A stretch of 64,000 bases of DNA from an uncultured Curtobacterium sp. (GCA_913778205.1 CAJYUW010000020.1:1-64000); one strand, 5' to 3'. Counted from the first letter of the stretch, positions 7,244 through 16,127 are shown. A program made the numbers and translations. Notes: generated from the sequence alone by a model not told the origin.

Positions 7244-9343
7244 ATGGTCGACACCGCACCCGTGCACAGCACCCCGAAGGCCGGCGCGCCGAAGGCAGAC
7301 GCGACCGGCGACCCCGCCGCGGGCACGCCCGTCGGGTCGACCGCCACCGACGTGCACATCGACGTCGACCTCGTCGCGGAGCTGCTCCTGGGCCGGTGGG
7401 CAGAGGACCGGCGGATCTCGCGCCGGCTCGCGCTCGACCCGGCGATGCACAAGATCGAGGGCATGCCGTACGCCGACGCCCGGTCCCGGACGCTCGAGCA
7501 GCTCCGGACCCTCGTCGAGGCGGGGGCGATCCAACGTCCCTACCCGGCCGAGTTCGGCGGACAGGACAACCACGGCGGCAACCTCGCCGCCTTCGAGGAG
7601 CTCACGACCGCCGACCCCTCGATGCAGATCAAGGCCGGCGTGCAGTGGGGGCTCTTCGGCTCGGCCGTGCACCACCTCGGCACCGAGCGGAACCACCGCG
7701 AGTTCCTCCCCGGCATCGTCTCCTTCGAGGTCCCCGGCTGCTTCGCGATGACCGAGACCGGCCACGGCTCCGACGTCCAGAACATCGCGACCCGGGCGAC
7801 GTACGACCCGGAGACGCAGGAGTTCGTCATCCACACCCCGTTCCGCGGGGCATGGAAGGACTACATCGGCAACGCCGCACTGCACGGCAGGGCAGCTGTC
7901 GTGTTCGCGAAGCTCGTCACGCAGGGCGTCGACCACGGCGTGCACGCGTTCTACGTCCCGATCCGCGATGCCGAGGGCGCCTTCCTGCCCGGGGTCGGTG
8001 GCGAGGACGACGGCTACAAGGGCGGCCTCAACGGCATCGACAACGGCCGGTTGCACTTCGACCACGTCCGCGTCCCGCGCACGAACCTGCTCAACCGCTA
8101 CGGCGACGTCGCCGAGGACGGCACGTACAGCTCGCCCATCGCGTCACCGGGTCGGCGCTTCTTCACGATGCTCGGCACGCTCGTCCAGGGCCGCGTGTCG
8201 CTCGACGGCGCCGCGGTGGTCGCGCAGAAGATCGGCCTGCAGATCGCACTGACGTACGCGATGCAGCGTCGGCAGTTCCCGACGGGCGACGGCACCGAGG
8301 GCGTCCTGCTCGACTACGGTCGCCACCAGCGCCGACTGGTCCCCCGCCTCGCGACCGTGTTCGCGCAGTCGTTCGCGCACGAGAAGCTGCTCCGGACCTT
8401 CGACGACGTGTTCAGCGGACGCGAGGACAACCCGCAGCGCCGCGAGGACCTCGAGACCCAGGCCGCGGCGTTCAAGGCGATGTCGACCTGGTCGGCGCTC
8501 GACACGCTGCAGGAGTGCCGCGAGGCCTGCGGCGGCGCGGGCTTCCTCGCCGAGAACCGCCTGACCGGGCTCCGTGCCGACCTCGACGTCTACGTCACGT
8601 TCGAGGGCGACAACACCGTGCTGCTGCAGCTCGTCGGCAAGCGGCTGCTGACCGAGTTCCGTGCGCGCGCGCCGAGGGACGCCGCGTCGACGGCGCGGTT
8701 CGTGGCCGCGGCGGCCGCGTCGAAGCTGGCCGACGCCTCCGGGCTCCGTCGGCTCGGCCAGACCGTCGCCGACCGCGGCTCGCTCGCGGCCAGCGTCACC
8801 GACCTGCAGGACCCACGGACGCAGCGCGAACTGCTGCAGGGCCGCGTGGACACGATGGTCGCGCAGATCGGCATGCGTCTGGCGTCGGCCGGCAAGGACC
8901 GCGCGCGTCAGGCCCTCCTGCTCAACCGTTCGCAGCACGAGCTCATCGAGGCGTCGAAGGCCCACGCCGAACTCATGCAGTGGGACGCGTTCACCGAGGG
9001 ACTCGAGGCCGTCCCCGAGGGCGACACGAAGCGGGTGCTGGTCTGGCTCCGCGACCTGTTCGCGCTCGGGCTCCTCGAGCAGCACCTCGAGTGGTTCCTG
9101 ATGAACGGTCGGCTGACCGCCCAGCGTGCCCGTGCCGTCTCGGCGTACGTCGACCGGCTCGTGGCCCGGATCCGTCCGGTGGTCCCGCAGCTCCTCGACA
9201 CGTTCGGGTACGAGCCGGGTCACGTCCGGGCACCGATCGCGCTCGGCGCCGAGCAGGAGCGTCAGGACGAGGCCCGCGCGTGGTTCGCCGCCGAGGCCGC
9301 CGCGGGCCGGCTGCCCGAGCAGGAGAAGAAGCCCCGCCCGTGA
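7244..9343 (+). CDS. acyl-CoA oxidase (acyl-CoA dehydrogenase superfamily)
   Basis: A 699-residue FAD flavoprotein that oxidises acyl-CoA to trans-2-enoyl-CoA, passing electrons to oxygen (beta-oxidation). The length and the CFAMTETGHGSDVQ segment (about 165-180) are those of the acyl-CoA oxidase branch; ordinary dehydrogenases are near 380 residues. CREACGGAGFLAENRL and TFEGDNTVLLQ (about 425-465) match the flavin/substrate region, and the C-terminal 200 residues form the ACOX helical domain. ATG 7244 has an AGGAGG site 10 nt upstream. The frame continues 15 codons upstream from a possible start at 7199 without a better ribosome site. It stands alone, divergent from the peptide transporter. 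Confidence 0.9.
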   Translation: MVDTAPVHSTPKAGAPKADATGDPAAGTPVGSTATDVHIDVDLVAELLLGRWAEDRRISRRLALDPAMHKIEGMPYADARSRTLEQLRTLVEAGAIQRPYPAEFGGQDNHGGNLAAFEELTTADPSMQIKAGVQWGLFGSAVHHLGTERNHREFLPGIVSFEVPGCFAMTETGHGSDVQNIATRATYDPETQEFVIHTPFRGAWKDYIGNAALHGRAAVVFAKLVTQGVDHGVHAFYVPIRDAEGAFLPGVGGEDDGYKGGLNGIDNGRLHFDHVRVPRTNLLNRYGDVAEDGTYSSPIASPGRRFFTMLGTLVQGRVSLDGAAVVAQKIGLQIALTYAMQRRQFPTGDGTEGVLLDYGRHQRRLVPRLATVFAQSFAHEKLLRTFDDVFSGREDNPQRREDLETQAAAFKAMSTWSALDTLQECREACGGAGFLAENRLTGLRADLDVYVTFEGDNTVLLQLVGKRLLTEFRARAPRDAASTARFVAAAAASKLADASGLRRLGQTVADRGSLAASVTDLQDPRTQRELLQGRVDTMVAQIGMRLASAGKDRARQALLLNRSQHELIEASKAHAELMQWDAFTEGLEAVPEGDTKRVLVWLRDLFALGLLEQHLEWFLMNGRLTAQRARAVSAYVDRLVARIRPVVPQLLDTFGYEPGHVRAPIALGAEQERQDEARAWFAAEAAAGRLPEQEKKPRP

Positions 9344-9365
9344 CCGACGACCGGACACGACGGTC

Positions 9366-9414
9366 ATCAACCTCGTGGGGTTGATTCTGAGGTTGTCAAC
9401 CTCGTAGGGTTGAC
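9366..9414. promoter_or_regulatory. tandem palindromic operators upstream of the SatD-like gene
   Basis: Two 20-bp perfect-armed palindromes: ATCAACCTCGTGGGGTTGAT at 9366-9385 and GTCAACCTCGTAGGGTTGAC at 9395-9414, centres 29 bp apart. Between them GAGGTTG (9389-9395) pairs with CAACCTC (9397-9403), so the sites also form an overlapping palindrome. They end 12 nt before the ATG of the adjacent gene. Such duplicated dyads are typical of autorepressor binding; the regulator encoded next door is the obvious candidate, by inference. Confidence 0.7.
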
Positions 9415-9426
9415 GGCGGAGGGCAC

Positions 9427-10122
9427 ATGTTCGTCATCACCGCGGACCAGGTCGACAGCCGCGCCGGCACCGACCGCGTGGAGTCCGCACTGGGGATCGT
9501 GTCCGGTGTGCTCGGCAGCGCAGCGGTCCGATCCCCGGAGCGGACCGCGGGCGACGAGTTCCAGGTGCTCGTGACCGATCCCGGCCAGGCGCTCGACGTC
9601 GTCCGGGCGCTCGTCCGGCACGGCGGCTGGAGCATCGGGGTGGGCGTCGGGCCGGTCGAGACGCCCCTGCCGTCGACGACGCGGGCCGCGACCGGTCCGG
9701 CGTTCTTCGCGGCGCGCGCGGCGGTCGAGCGGGCGAAGAGCGTCCCGGAACGGTTCGCGCTCGAGGTGGCACCCGGAGCCGACAGCACGACCGCGGAGGT
9801 CGAGCCACTGGTCGCGCAGTACGTCCGCGCCCTCGCCCGCAGGTCACCCGAGGGCTGGGAGCTCGCCGACCTGCTCGCGGCCGGACACTCCCGGACCGAG
9901 GCCGCGGCCCGGCTCGACATCACCCCGCAAGCCGTCGCGAAGCGGTACGCGTCCGCTGAGCTCCGGAGCGACGCCCCGGTCCGGGCCGCCCTCGGCACGC
10001 TGCTCCGGAGCGCCGACCAGACCTCGGACAACAGCGCCGACCAGAACCCGGAGAAAGGCGCCGACCGGACCACGGAGAACCGCGCCGGCCGGACCCCTGA
10101 GCACGAGGAGACCGCACCGTGA
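9427..10122 (+). CDS. SatD-family-like protein with C-terminal helix-turn-helix
   Basis: A 231-residue protein. The N-terminal domain (about 1-120) starts MFVITADQVDSR and has AGDEFQVLV near residue 40, the SatD pattern that resembles the metal/nucleotide-binding core of cyclase/GGDEF folds. Residues about 135-180 form a helix-turn-helix (LADLLAAGHSRTEAAARL, then DITPQAVAKRY). The last 50 residues are an acidic T/E/N-rich tail. The gene lies directly behind two palindromes and overlaps the next gene by GTGA, so it is probably an autoregulated DNA-binding protein controlling its membrane partner. What signal it senses is unknown. Confidence 0.7.
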   Translation: MFVITADQVDSRAGTDRVESALGIVSGVLGSAAVRSPERTAGDEFQVLVTDPGQALDVVRALVRHGGWSIGVGVGPVETPLPSTTRAATGPAFFAARAAVERAKSVPERFALEVAPGADSTTAEVEPLVAQYVRALARRSPEGWELADLLAAGHSRTEAAARLDITPQAVAKRYASAELRSDAPVRAALGTLLRSADQTSDNSADQNPEKGADRTTENRAGRTPEHEETAP

Positions 10123-10784
10123 CCACCACCCTCTGGGTCGTCGCGACCGTCGTCGTCCTCGCCGCCGCCGGCTGGAGCACGGCGCGGCCGGTCCCCGTGA
10201 CCGTCCGCGCGGTCCCGGCCGTCGTGGTGCTCCTCGCGGTGCTCACCGTCCGCATCGCCACCGGCACCGTCCCGGCGCCCGGCGCCGCCCGGGCGCCCGG
10301 GACCGAGGGCGCGCACGGGACCGTGGGGGCGCACGGCACCGGGCTCGTCGCCACCGCACCGGACCCCGCGCTCGGCACCGTCCTCGCCGCCGCGGTGTGC
10401 CTCCTCGGTGTGCTCGCCGGCAGCGCCGTGACCGGAGCGGTCCTCGGCGGTGCGATGCGCCGGGACCTCCGACGCGGGGACGTCCGGCGGGGCGCGCACG
10501 GGGGCATCCTCGTGAGCACGAGCGACGAGCCGCTCGGCGACCCGTCCGGGCCGCAAGCGTCCGAGGTGCTCCGCGGCGGCGCGGTGATCGGGTTCCTCGA
10601 GCGGTTCGCGATCGTCGGCGCCGCGCTCGTCGGGCACCTCGAGATCGTCGCCGCCGTGATCGCGGTCAAGGGTCTCGGGCGGTTCTCCGAGCTCGACTCC
10701 CCCGCGGCACGCGAGCGCTTCATCGTCGGCACGCTGACGAGCACGTGCTGGGCCGGCCTCGCGGCGGCCGTCGTCCTGCTCTGA
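10119..10784 (+). CDS. membrane protein coupled to the SatD-like gene
   Basis: A 221-residue protein with about five hydrophobic segments: two at the N-terminus (residues 3-20, 28-46), one at about 85-110, one around FAIVGAALVGHLEIVAAVIAVKG (about 160-180), and one at the C-terminus. A low-complexity PGAARAPGTEGAHGTVGAHG stretch lies after TM2. The C-terminal third (LERFAIVGAALVGH, then RFSELDSPAARERFIVGTLTS) looks like the conserved part of the membrane protein found beside SatD. GTG 10119 overlaps the SatD-like stop. Function unknown. Confidence 0.65.
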   Translation: MTTTLWVVATVVVLAAAGWSTARPVPVTVRAVPAVVVLLAVLTVRIATGTVPAPGAARAPGTEGAHGTVGAHGTGLVATAPDPALGTVLAAAVCLLGVLAGSAVTGAVLGGAMRRDLRRGDVRRGAHGGILVSTSDEPLGDPSGPQASEVLRGGAVIGFLERFAIVGAALVGHLEIVAAVIAVKGLGRFSELDSPAARERFIVGTLTSTCWAGLAAAVVLL

Positions 10785-10800
10785 GCCGTCCCAGACCGAG

Positions 10801-10854
10801 CGACGGGAAGGCCAGGCGGCCACACCGCGACGAGAAGGCCAGGCGGCCACACCG
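10801..10854. repeat. 27-bp tandem repeat, two copies
   Basis: CGACGGGAAGGCCAGGCGGC plus 7 further bases occupies 10801-10827, and the same 27-bp unit with one change (GAGAAGG for GGGAAGG) occupies 10828-10854. It contains the small dyad GGCCAGGCGGCC. It lies between the convergent membrane-protein and csrA genes, where terminators are expected. Confidence 0.8.
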
Positions 10855-10884
10855 CGACGCGCACGCCGAACGGCGCCCACCCCG

Positions 10885-11148
10885 CTAGGACGAGACGGTG
10901 CCGCCCTGCTCCCCCAACGCACGTCGGAGACGCGCCTCCGCGTCGTCGTCACCCGGCGCACCTGCCGCAGCCGCGGCCTCGGCGTTCGCCTCGGTGACCG
11001 CCCGGACGACCTCCTCGCGCTGGATCTTCACGCCGCGTGGGGCGTCGATGCCGATGCGCACCCCGTCGCCGCGGCCGTCGAGCACCGTGATGACGATGTC
11101 GTCACCGACGAGGATCCGCTCGCCGACCTTCCGCGTGAGTACCAGCAC
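10885..11148 (-). CDS. csrA: carbon storage regulator CsrA
   Basis: An 87-residue RNA-binding translational repressor. The family core MLVLTRKVGERILVGDDIVI, then VRIGIDAPRGVKIQREEV with the RNA-contact residues L4 and the R44-like region, is complete in residues 1-50; an Ala/Asp-rich extension of about 30 residues follows. In Gram-positive motile bacteria CsrA represses flagellin synthesis and is antagonised by FliW; fliW is not in the window. It is the last gene of flagellar half A, 4 nt after the FlhF-like gene. Confidence 0.95.
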   Translation of the reverse strand: MLVLTRKVGERILVGDDIVITVLDGRGDGVRIGIDAPRGVKIQREEVVRAVTEANAEAAAAAGAPGDDDAEARLRRALGEQGGTVSS

Positions 11149-11152
11149 CCCG

Positions 11153-12112
11153 TCAGCCTAGCGACAGGACCGGCACTCCCAGCAGGTGCACCGACTCCGG
11201 CGTGGCGGTCTCGCCGGACCCGATCGCGACGACGCCGGCCACGGCGACCCGCCCAGCGACGGCGCCGAGCATCGCGGCAGCGTCCTCGGTCTTGCGGCCG
11301 GCGTCGACGACGAGCCAGACCTGGTCGGCGCCGAGCGCGTCGATCGTGGCCGCGTCGTCCCACGCGGCGACCGCGAGCACGGACAGGCCGTCCCGGACGC
11401 CGTCCGCCCGCGCGAGGATTCCCGACCGCCGGTCCGCGGCGGCCGTCGGTCGCAGGGCGTGCCGCGTCGCGAACAACCCCGCGACGGCGTCCACGTCGCC
11501 GGGACGCCCCACGAGGAGCACCAGGTCGCCGTCCGCGGAGCGGACGGCCGGAGCGACGAGCCGCGCTGCGGACGGCGAGGCGGAGAGTGCGGCGGGCGGC
11601 GCGACGGCGCGCGTCGCGGACCCGACGGGCGGCTGCACGACGGCCGCAGCGTCGTCGACGGGGTGCGCCGCGCCTCCAGGCAGGACGTCGCTGCCGACCG
11701 GGAGGCGCGACCCGCCCTGGGCGGGCAGGCCGCGGACGGGCGGCGCGGACGGCGCGATCCCGTCGGCCACGAACCCGTCGAGGACCGACGCGAACGCGTC
11801 GGCGCGGGTGGCCCCGGTCCCGTCGGCCGCGGCGATCCGTGCCTCGGCGGCCTCCGCGTCGGCGAGGAGCGCTGCGATCCCGGCCCGCTGGACGGGACCG
11901 TCCGCGATCGCGACCACGGCGGTGGGCGCCTCGTCCGGGGCGGGCACCTCGACGGTGGCCTCGACGTGGGCCTTCCGGAAGAGCCCGACGATCCCGGGGG
12001 TCGTCACCCGCTCGGCGGCGACGATCCGCGCGGCCGGGCCGAACTCCTCGCGGACGGCGTCGCGCAGGGCCTCGAGGGTCGCCCCCTCACGCTGCAAGCG
12101 CGTCGGCGACAC
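11153..12112 (-). CDS. FlhF-like protein with degenerate SRP-GTPase domain
   Basis: A 319-residue protein in the position of flhF after flhA. The N-terminus (ALRDAVREEFGPAARIVAAE, then GIVGLFRKAHVEATVEV) matches the FlhF B domain, and the extreme C-terminus (ATPESVHLLGVPVLSLG) matches the end of FlhF G domains. Between them the G domain is shortened, and the place of the P-loop reads VLLVGRPGDVDAVAGLF: the GxxxxGK[ST] lysine and serine/threonine are missing. GTP hydrolysis is therefore unlikely. FlhF normally sets flagellar number and position. The GTG start at 12112 overlaps the flhA end by 26 nt. Confidence 0.7.
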   Translation of the reverse strand: MSPTRLQREGATLEALRDAVREEFGPAARIVAAERVTTPGIVGLFRKAHVEATVEVPAPDEAPTAVVAIADGPVQRAGIAALLADAEAAEARIAAADGTGATRADAFASVLDGFVADGIAPSAPPVRGLPAQGGSRLPVGSDVLPGGAAHPVDDAAAVVQPPVGSATRAVAPPAALSASPSAARLVAPAVRSADGDLVLLVGRPGDVDAVAGLFATRHALRPTAAADRRSGILARADGVRDGLSVLAVAAWDDAATIDALGADQVWLVVDAGRKTEDAAAMLGAVAGRVAVAGVVAIGSGETATPESVHLLGVPVLSLG

Positions 12113-14141
12113 GGACCACCCCCACGGTCTCGATGGTGGAGCCCGCTGCCGTGGCCTCCTGGTAGGACAGGACGGGCAGCCCGTTCGACTGCGCGGCGAC
12201 CATGCGGTGCACGGCGGGCCGGAGCTGCGGGGCGCACACCAGCACGGCGGACAGCCCCTGGTCCTCGACCGAGCGGACGGCGTCGCGGAGGGACCCGAGG
12301 ACCTGCTCGATGCGGTGCGCGTCGAGCACGACCTGGCTCCCCTGCTCCGACGGACGGAGTCCCTCGAGCATCGACTGCTCGAGCAGCGGGTCGATCATGA
12401 TGACGCGGAGCACCCCGGCGTCGGTGTGGCGCGCGACGAGGGCCGGGCCGAGTGCCGCGCGCGCGGCCTCGACGAGTCCCTCGGGGTCGGTCGACACCTT
12501 CGCGCGCAGGGTGAGCGCCTCGCAGATCCGCCCGAGGTCGTTGATCGGGACGCGCTCGGCGAGCAGCCCCTGCAGCACGCGCTGGAGCTCGGCCATCGAC
12601 AGCATGCCGGGCACGAGCTCGTCCACGGCCGCCGGGTTGACCTGCTTGACGCCCTCGGTGAGGACCTTGACGTCCTCGCGGGTGAGCAGGCGCGCGGCGT
12701 TGTCGCCGATCACGGCCTGCAGGTGCGTCACGAGGACGGAGACCCGGTCGATCACGGTCGCTCCGGTCATCTCGGCGGCGTGCCGGAGCTCGGCGGGCAC
12801 CCACTTGCCCGCGAGCCCGAACACGGGCTCGACGGTCGCGGCACCGGGGAGCCCGTCGAGCTGGTCGCCGAGCGCGAGGACGCTCCGGGCGGGCGCGGTG
12901 CCCCGGCCGGCCTCGACGCCCGCGATGCGGATCGCGTAGGTCGACGGCGGCAGGTCGATGCTGTCCCGGGTGCGGACCGGCGGGACGACGATGCCCATGT
13001 CGACGGCGATCTTCCGGCGGAGCGCGCGCACCCGGCCGAGCAGGTCGTCGGACGCACCCGACACCATGTCGACGAGGTCGGGCGCGAGCAGGATCTCGAG
13101 GGCGTGCACGCGCATCTGCTCGATGAGGTCCTCCGGCGTGTCCGCGCTCGGGGCCGCGGCCTCGAGCGCCTGTGCCTGCTCGGCGGCCGCGGCCTCGCGC
13201 TTGGCGTTCTGACCGATGCGCCAACCGGTGAAGAGGAGGACGCCGCCGACGACGAGGAACGCGATGATCGGCATGCCGGGGATGCAGCCCATCGCGATCG
13301 CCGCGACGCCGGCGATCGTGAGCGCGTTCCGGGACTGCGAGAGCTGCGCGGCGGCGCTCGACCCCATCTCGGTCTCGGCGCCGGAGCGGGTCACGATCAT
13401 GCCCGTCGAGACGGCCATGAGCAGCGCCGGGATCTGGGTGACGAGTCCGTCGCCGATCGTCAGGATGCCGTACTTGCCGAGCGCGTCGGTGATCGACAGC
13501 CCGTGCTGCAGCATGCCGATCGCGATGCCGCCGACGAGGTTGATGACGATGATGAGGATGCCGGCGATGGCGTCGCCCTTGACGAACTTGGACGCGCCGT
13601 CCATCGCGCCGTAGAAGTCGGCCTCCGCGGAGACCGCCGCGCGCCGCTCCTTGGCCTGGGCGTCGGTGATGAGTCCGGCGTTGAGGTCGGCGTCGATCGC
13701 CATCTGCTTGCCGGGCATCGCGTCGAGGGTGAAGCGCGCACCGACCTCGGCGACGCGCTCGGCGCCCTTCGTGACGACGACGAACTGGATCACCACGAGG
13801 ATGAGGAAGATCACCGCGCCGATGATCACCGAGCCCGAGACGGCGACGTGCCCGAACGCCTGGATGACGTCGCCCGCGAACCCCTCGCCGAGGACGAGTC
13901 GGGTGGAGGCGACGTTGAGGCCGAGCCGGAACAGGGTCGCGACGAGCAGCAGCGAGGGGAACACCGAGAAGTCGAGCGGCTTCTTGACGAAGAGCGTCGT
14001 GAGCAGGATGACGAGCGCCAGCAGGATGTTGCAGATGATGAGCACGTCGAGCAGGAACGACGGCACCGGCAGGATCAGCAGCAGGATGATGCCGACGACG
14101 AAGACCGGGACGACGAGCTTCGGCAGGTCCTTGCGGTTCAT
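12087..14141 (-). CDS. flhA: flagellar export gate protein FlhA
   Basis: A 684-residue protein of usual length. It has eight transmembrane helices in the first ~320 residues and a cytosolic C-terminal domain that forms the nonameric ring receiving export substrates and chaperones. The FHIPEP signature region is seen as RLGLNVASTRLVL with EGFAGDVIQAFGHVAVSG, followed by VVTKGAERVAEVGARFTLDAMPGKQMAIDADL. ATG 14141 (MNRKDLPKL) overlaps the flhB stop by ATGA. It acts with FlhB, FliP, FliQ and FliR encoded just upstream in the operon. Confidence 0.97.
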   Translation of the reverse strand: MNRKDLPKLVVPVFVVGIILLLILPVPSFLLDVLIICNILLALVILLTTLFVKKPLDFSVFPSLLLVATLFRLGLNVASTRLVLGEGFAGDVIQAFGHVAVSGSVIIGAVIFLILVVIQFVVVTKGAERVAEVGARFTLDAMPGKQMAIDADLNAGLITDAQAKERRAAVSAEADFYGAMDGASKFVKGDAIAGILIIVINLVGGIAIGMLQHGLSITDALGKYGILTIGDGLVTQIPALLMAVSTGMIVTRSGAETEMGSSAAAQLSQSRNALTIAGVAAIAMGCIPGMPIIAFLVVGGVLLFTGWRIGQNAKREAAAAEQAQALEAAAPSADTPEDLIEQMRVHALEILLAPDLVDMVSGASDDLLGRVRALRRKIAVDMGIVVPPVRTRDSIDLPPSTYAIRIAGVEAGRGTAPARSVLALGDQLDGLPGAATVEPVFGLAGKWVPAELRHAAEMTGATVIDRVSVLVTHLQAVIGDNAARLLTREDVKVLTEGVKQVNPAAVDELVPGMLSMAELQRVLQGLLAERVPINDLGRICEALTLRAKVSTDPEGLVEAARAALGPALVARHTDAGVLRVIMIDPLLEQSMLEGLRPSEQGSQVVLDAHRIEQVLGSLRDAVRSVEDQGLSAVLVCAPQLRPAVHRMVAAQSNGLPVLSYQEATAAGSTIETVGVVRVADALAA

Positions 14142-15346
14142 GCGGGAACCCCTTCCGTGGGTGCGCCTTCGCGCGGAGTCTGGGCAGGGCGCGGGGTGCG
14201 GAGCTTGCGGGGGCGGACGTCGCCGGCCAGCGTCGTCGGGTCGAGGACGGTCGCGACCTCGTCCGCCGCGGTGGGCCGCGGTGCGGCGTGGGTGCCGGCG
14301 GCGGCGCCTCGGGCGGTGAGCTGCATGACGAAGGACAGGACGCGGGCGACCGGGGTGTACAGGTCGACCGGGATCTCCTGCCCGAGTTCGCACGCGGCGT
14401 GCAGGGCCCGGGTGAGCGGGACGTCCTGCACGATCGGCACACGGGCCTCGAGTGCCTTCTCCCGGATCGCCGTCGCGACCGGGCCGGCGCCCTTCGCGAC
14501 CACCCGCGGCGCGGACTTCCCGGCCTCGTACCGGATCGCGACGGCGTAGCGGGTCGGGTTCGTCATCACGACGTCGGCGTCGCCGATCGCGGCGATCATC
14601 CGGTTCCGGCTCATCGCCATCTGGCGGGACCGTCGCTGGGACCGGATGAGCGGGTCGCCGTCGGACTGCTTGTGCTCGTCCTTCACCTCGCGCTTGGTCA
14701 TCATCGTGCGCTTCCGGTTCCGCCGGACGACCACGACGACGTCGATCGCCGCGAGCAGGAGTCCGGCGGCGACGGCCGCGCGGAGGAGCGTGCCGACGCC
14801 CTCGCCCGCGGCGGCGAGCACCGACGTCAGCGGCAGCGACCCGCTCGTCATGAGCACCGGCACGAGGCCCTGCACGGCGAACCAGAGCACGAGCCCGACG
14901 ACCGCGGTCTTGAGCAGCGCCTTCACGCCGTTCCAGAGCGCCTGCACGCCGAACACCCGCTTGAACCCCTGCACGGGGTCGAAGTGGTCCGGCTGCGGTG
15001 CCAGGCGACGGAAGTGCACACCGCCCTGGGCGACCGCGACCGCGAGGACCGCGACCGCCGTCACACCGAGCATCGGCCCGACGATCGTGCCGACGGACGC
15101 CATCGCGTCACCGAACACCCGGCGCACGGTGCCGATCGTCGGGTCGGCGATCACGGTCTGCACGGCCGTGAGCTGGTCCGTCCCGGCCGCTGCCGCGTTG
15201 CCGATCGCCGCCGGGATCATCACCGCGGCCGCCGCGATGCCGACCCACGCGCCGAGGTCCTGCGACCGCCCGAGCTGCCCCTTGCGGTGCACCTCGCGCA
15301 TCCGCTTGTCGGTGGCCTTCTCGGACCGCTCTCCGCTGTCGGACAC
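14138..15346 (-). CDS. flhB: flagellar export switch protein FlhB
   Basis: A 402-residue membrane protein that switches export from rod/hook to filament substrates. It has four TM helices (about 32-200) and the cytosolic domain with SRNRMIAAIGDADVVMTNPT. The autocleavage loop reads NPTR at residues 263-266 rather than the usual NPTH, so the histidine that helps cleavage is replaced by arginine. A ~70-residue proline/alanine-rich tail follows the core. The start is GTG at 15346, four nt after the fliR stop. Confidence 0.95.
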   Translation of the reverse strand: MSDSGERSEKATDKRMREVHRKGQLGRSQDLGAWVGIAAAAVMIPAAIGNAAAAGTDQLTAVQTVIADPTIGTVRRVFGDAMASVGTIVGPMLGVTAVAVLAVAVAQGGVHFRRLAPQPDHFDPVQGFKRVFGVQALWNGVKALLKTAVVGLVLWFAVQGLVPVLMTSGSLPLTSVLAAAGEGVGTLLRAAVAAGLLLAAIDVVVVVRRNRKRTMMTKREVKDEHKQSDGDPLIRSQRRSRQMAMSRNRMIAAIGDADVVMTNPTRYAVAIRYEAGKSAPRVVAKGAGPVATAIREKALEARVPIVQDVPLTRALHAACELGQEIPVDLYTPVARVLSFVMQLTARGAAAGTHAAPRPTAADEVATVLDPTTLAGDVRPRKLRTPRPAQTPREGAPTEGVPA

Positions 15347-15350
15347 GTCC

Positions 15351-16127
15351 TCACCCCCTGCCCGTGATCGCCTGGACGGCGTCGCCCGTGAGCGACGACA
15401 CGACCGAGGGCAACGCCATCACGAGCGCGCCCGCGAACAGGACGGTGAGGCCGATCTTGATCGGGAAGCCCATCTGGAAGGCGTTCAGCGCCGGGGCGAC
15501 GCGGGTGAGCAGGCCGAGCCCGACGTCGGCGAGGAACAGCACGACCACGAGCGGGCCGGCGATCTGCAGCGTGGCGAGGAACATCTGCGTCAGGGCGTGC
15601 ACGAGCACCCCGGAGAACCCCCTGAGCGCGAAGCCGCCCGGTGTGCCGTCCGCGCCGACGAGCGGCACCGCGTCGAAGGACCGGACGAGTCCGGCGACGA
15701 TGAGCTGGTACCCGCCGGAGGCGAACAGGAGCGCGAGCGCCGTCATCTGGAAGAGCCGGGTGAACTGCGCGCCCTGCACCTGCGACTGCGGATCGAAGGC
15801 GGCGGCGAGCGTGAACCCGCCGAACAGGTCGATGAGCGCGCCCGCGGACTGCACGGCCGCGAAGACGACGGCGACCAGGAACCCGAGCGCGAGGCCCACC
15901 ACGAGCTGCGTGACGAGGGCGACCACGAACGCCCCGGTGTCGGCCGGCGCGTAGCCCGCGGTGACCCGGGGGGCGACCCCGATGGCGAGCCCGATGCCGA
16001 GCACGACCTTCACGGTGGCGGGGAACGCGCGGTACGAGAACGGCGGCGCGATCACGAAGAACGCCACGAGCCGCACGCCGGCGAGCATGGTCCCCTCGAG
16101 GCGCGCTGCGTCGATCGCGAACTCCAT
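15351..16127 (-). CDS. fliR: flagellar export protein FliR
   Basis: A 258-residue integral membrane protein of the export gate with about six TM segments; it forms the FliP5-Q4-R1 channel. Family features seen include FFVIAPPFSYRAFPATVKVVLGIGLA near residues 23-48, a GFLVAVVFAAVQSAGALIDL segment and a C-terminal NAFQMGFPIKIGLTV. The ATG overlaps the fliQ stop (ATGA). Confidence 0.95.
   Translation of the reverse strand: MEFAIDAARLEGTMLAGVRLVAFFVIAPPFSYRAFPATVKVVLGIGLAIGVAPRVTAGYAPADTGAFVVALVTQLVVGLALGFLVAVVFAAVQSAGALIDLFGGFTLAAAFDPQSQVQGAQFTRLFQMTALALLFASGGYQLIVAGLVRSFDAVPLVGADGTPGGFALRGFSGVLVHALTQMFLATLQIAGPLVVVLFLADVGLGLLTRVAPALNAFQMGFPIKIGLTVLFAGALVMALPSVVSSLTGDAVQAITGRG

Noticed and set aside
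11202-14549. Open frame of about 1100 codons antisense to the FlhF-like and flhA genes
   Set aside because: Low-complexity product and opposite to well-identified flagellar genes; explained by codon bias.
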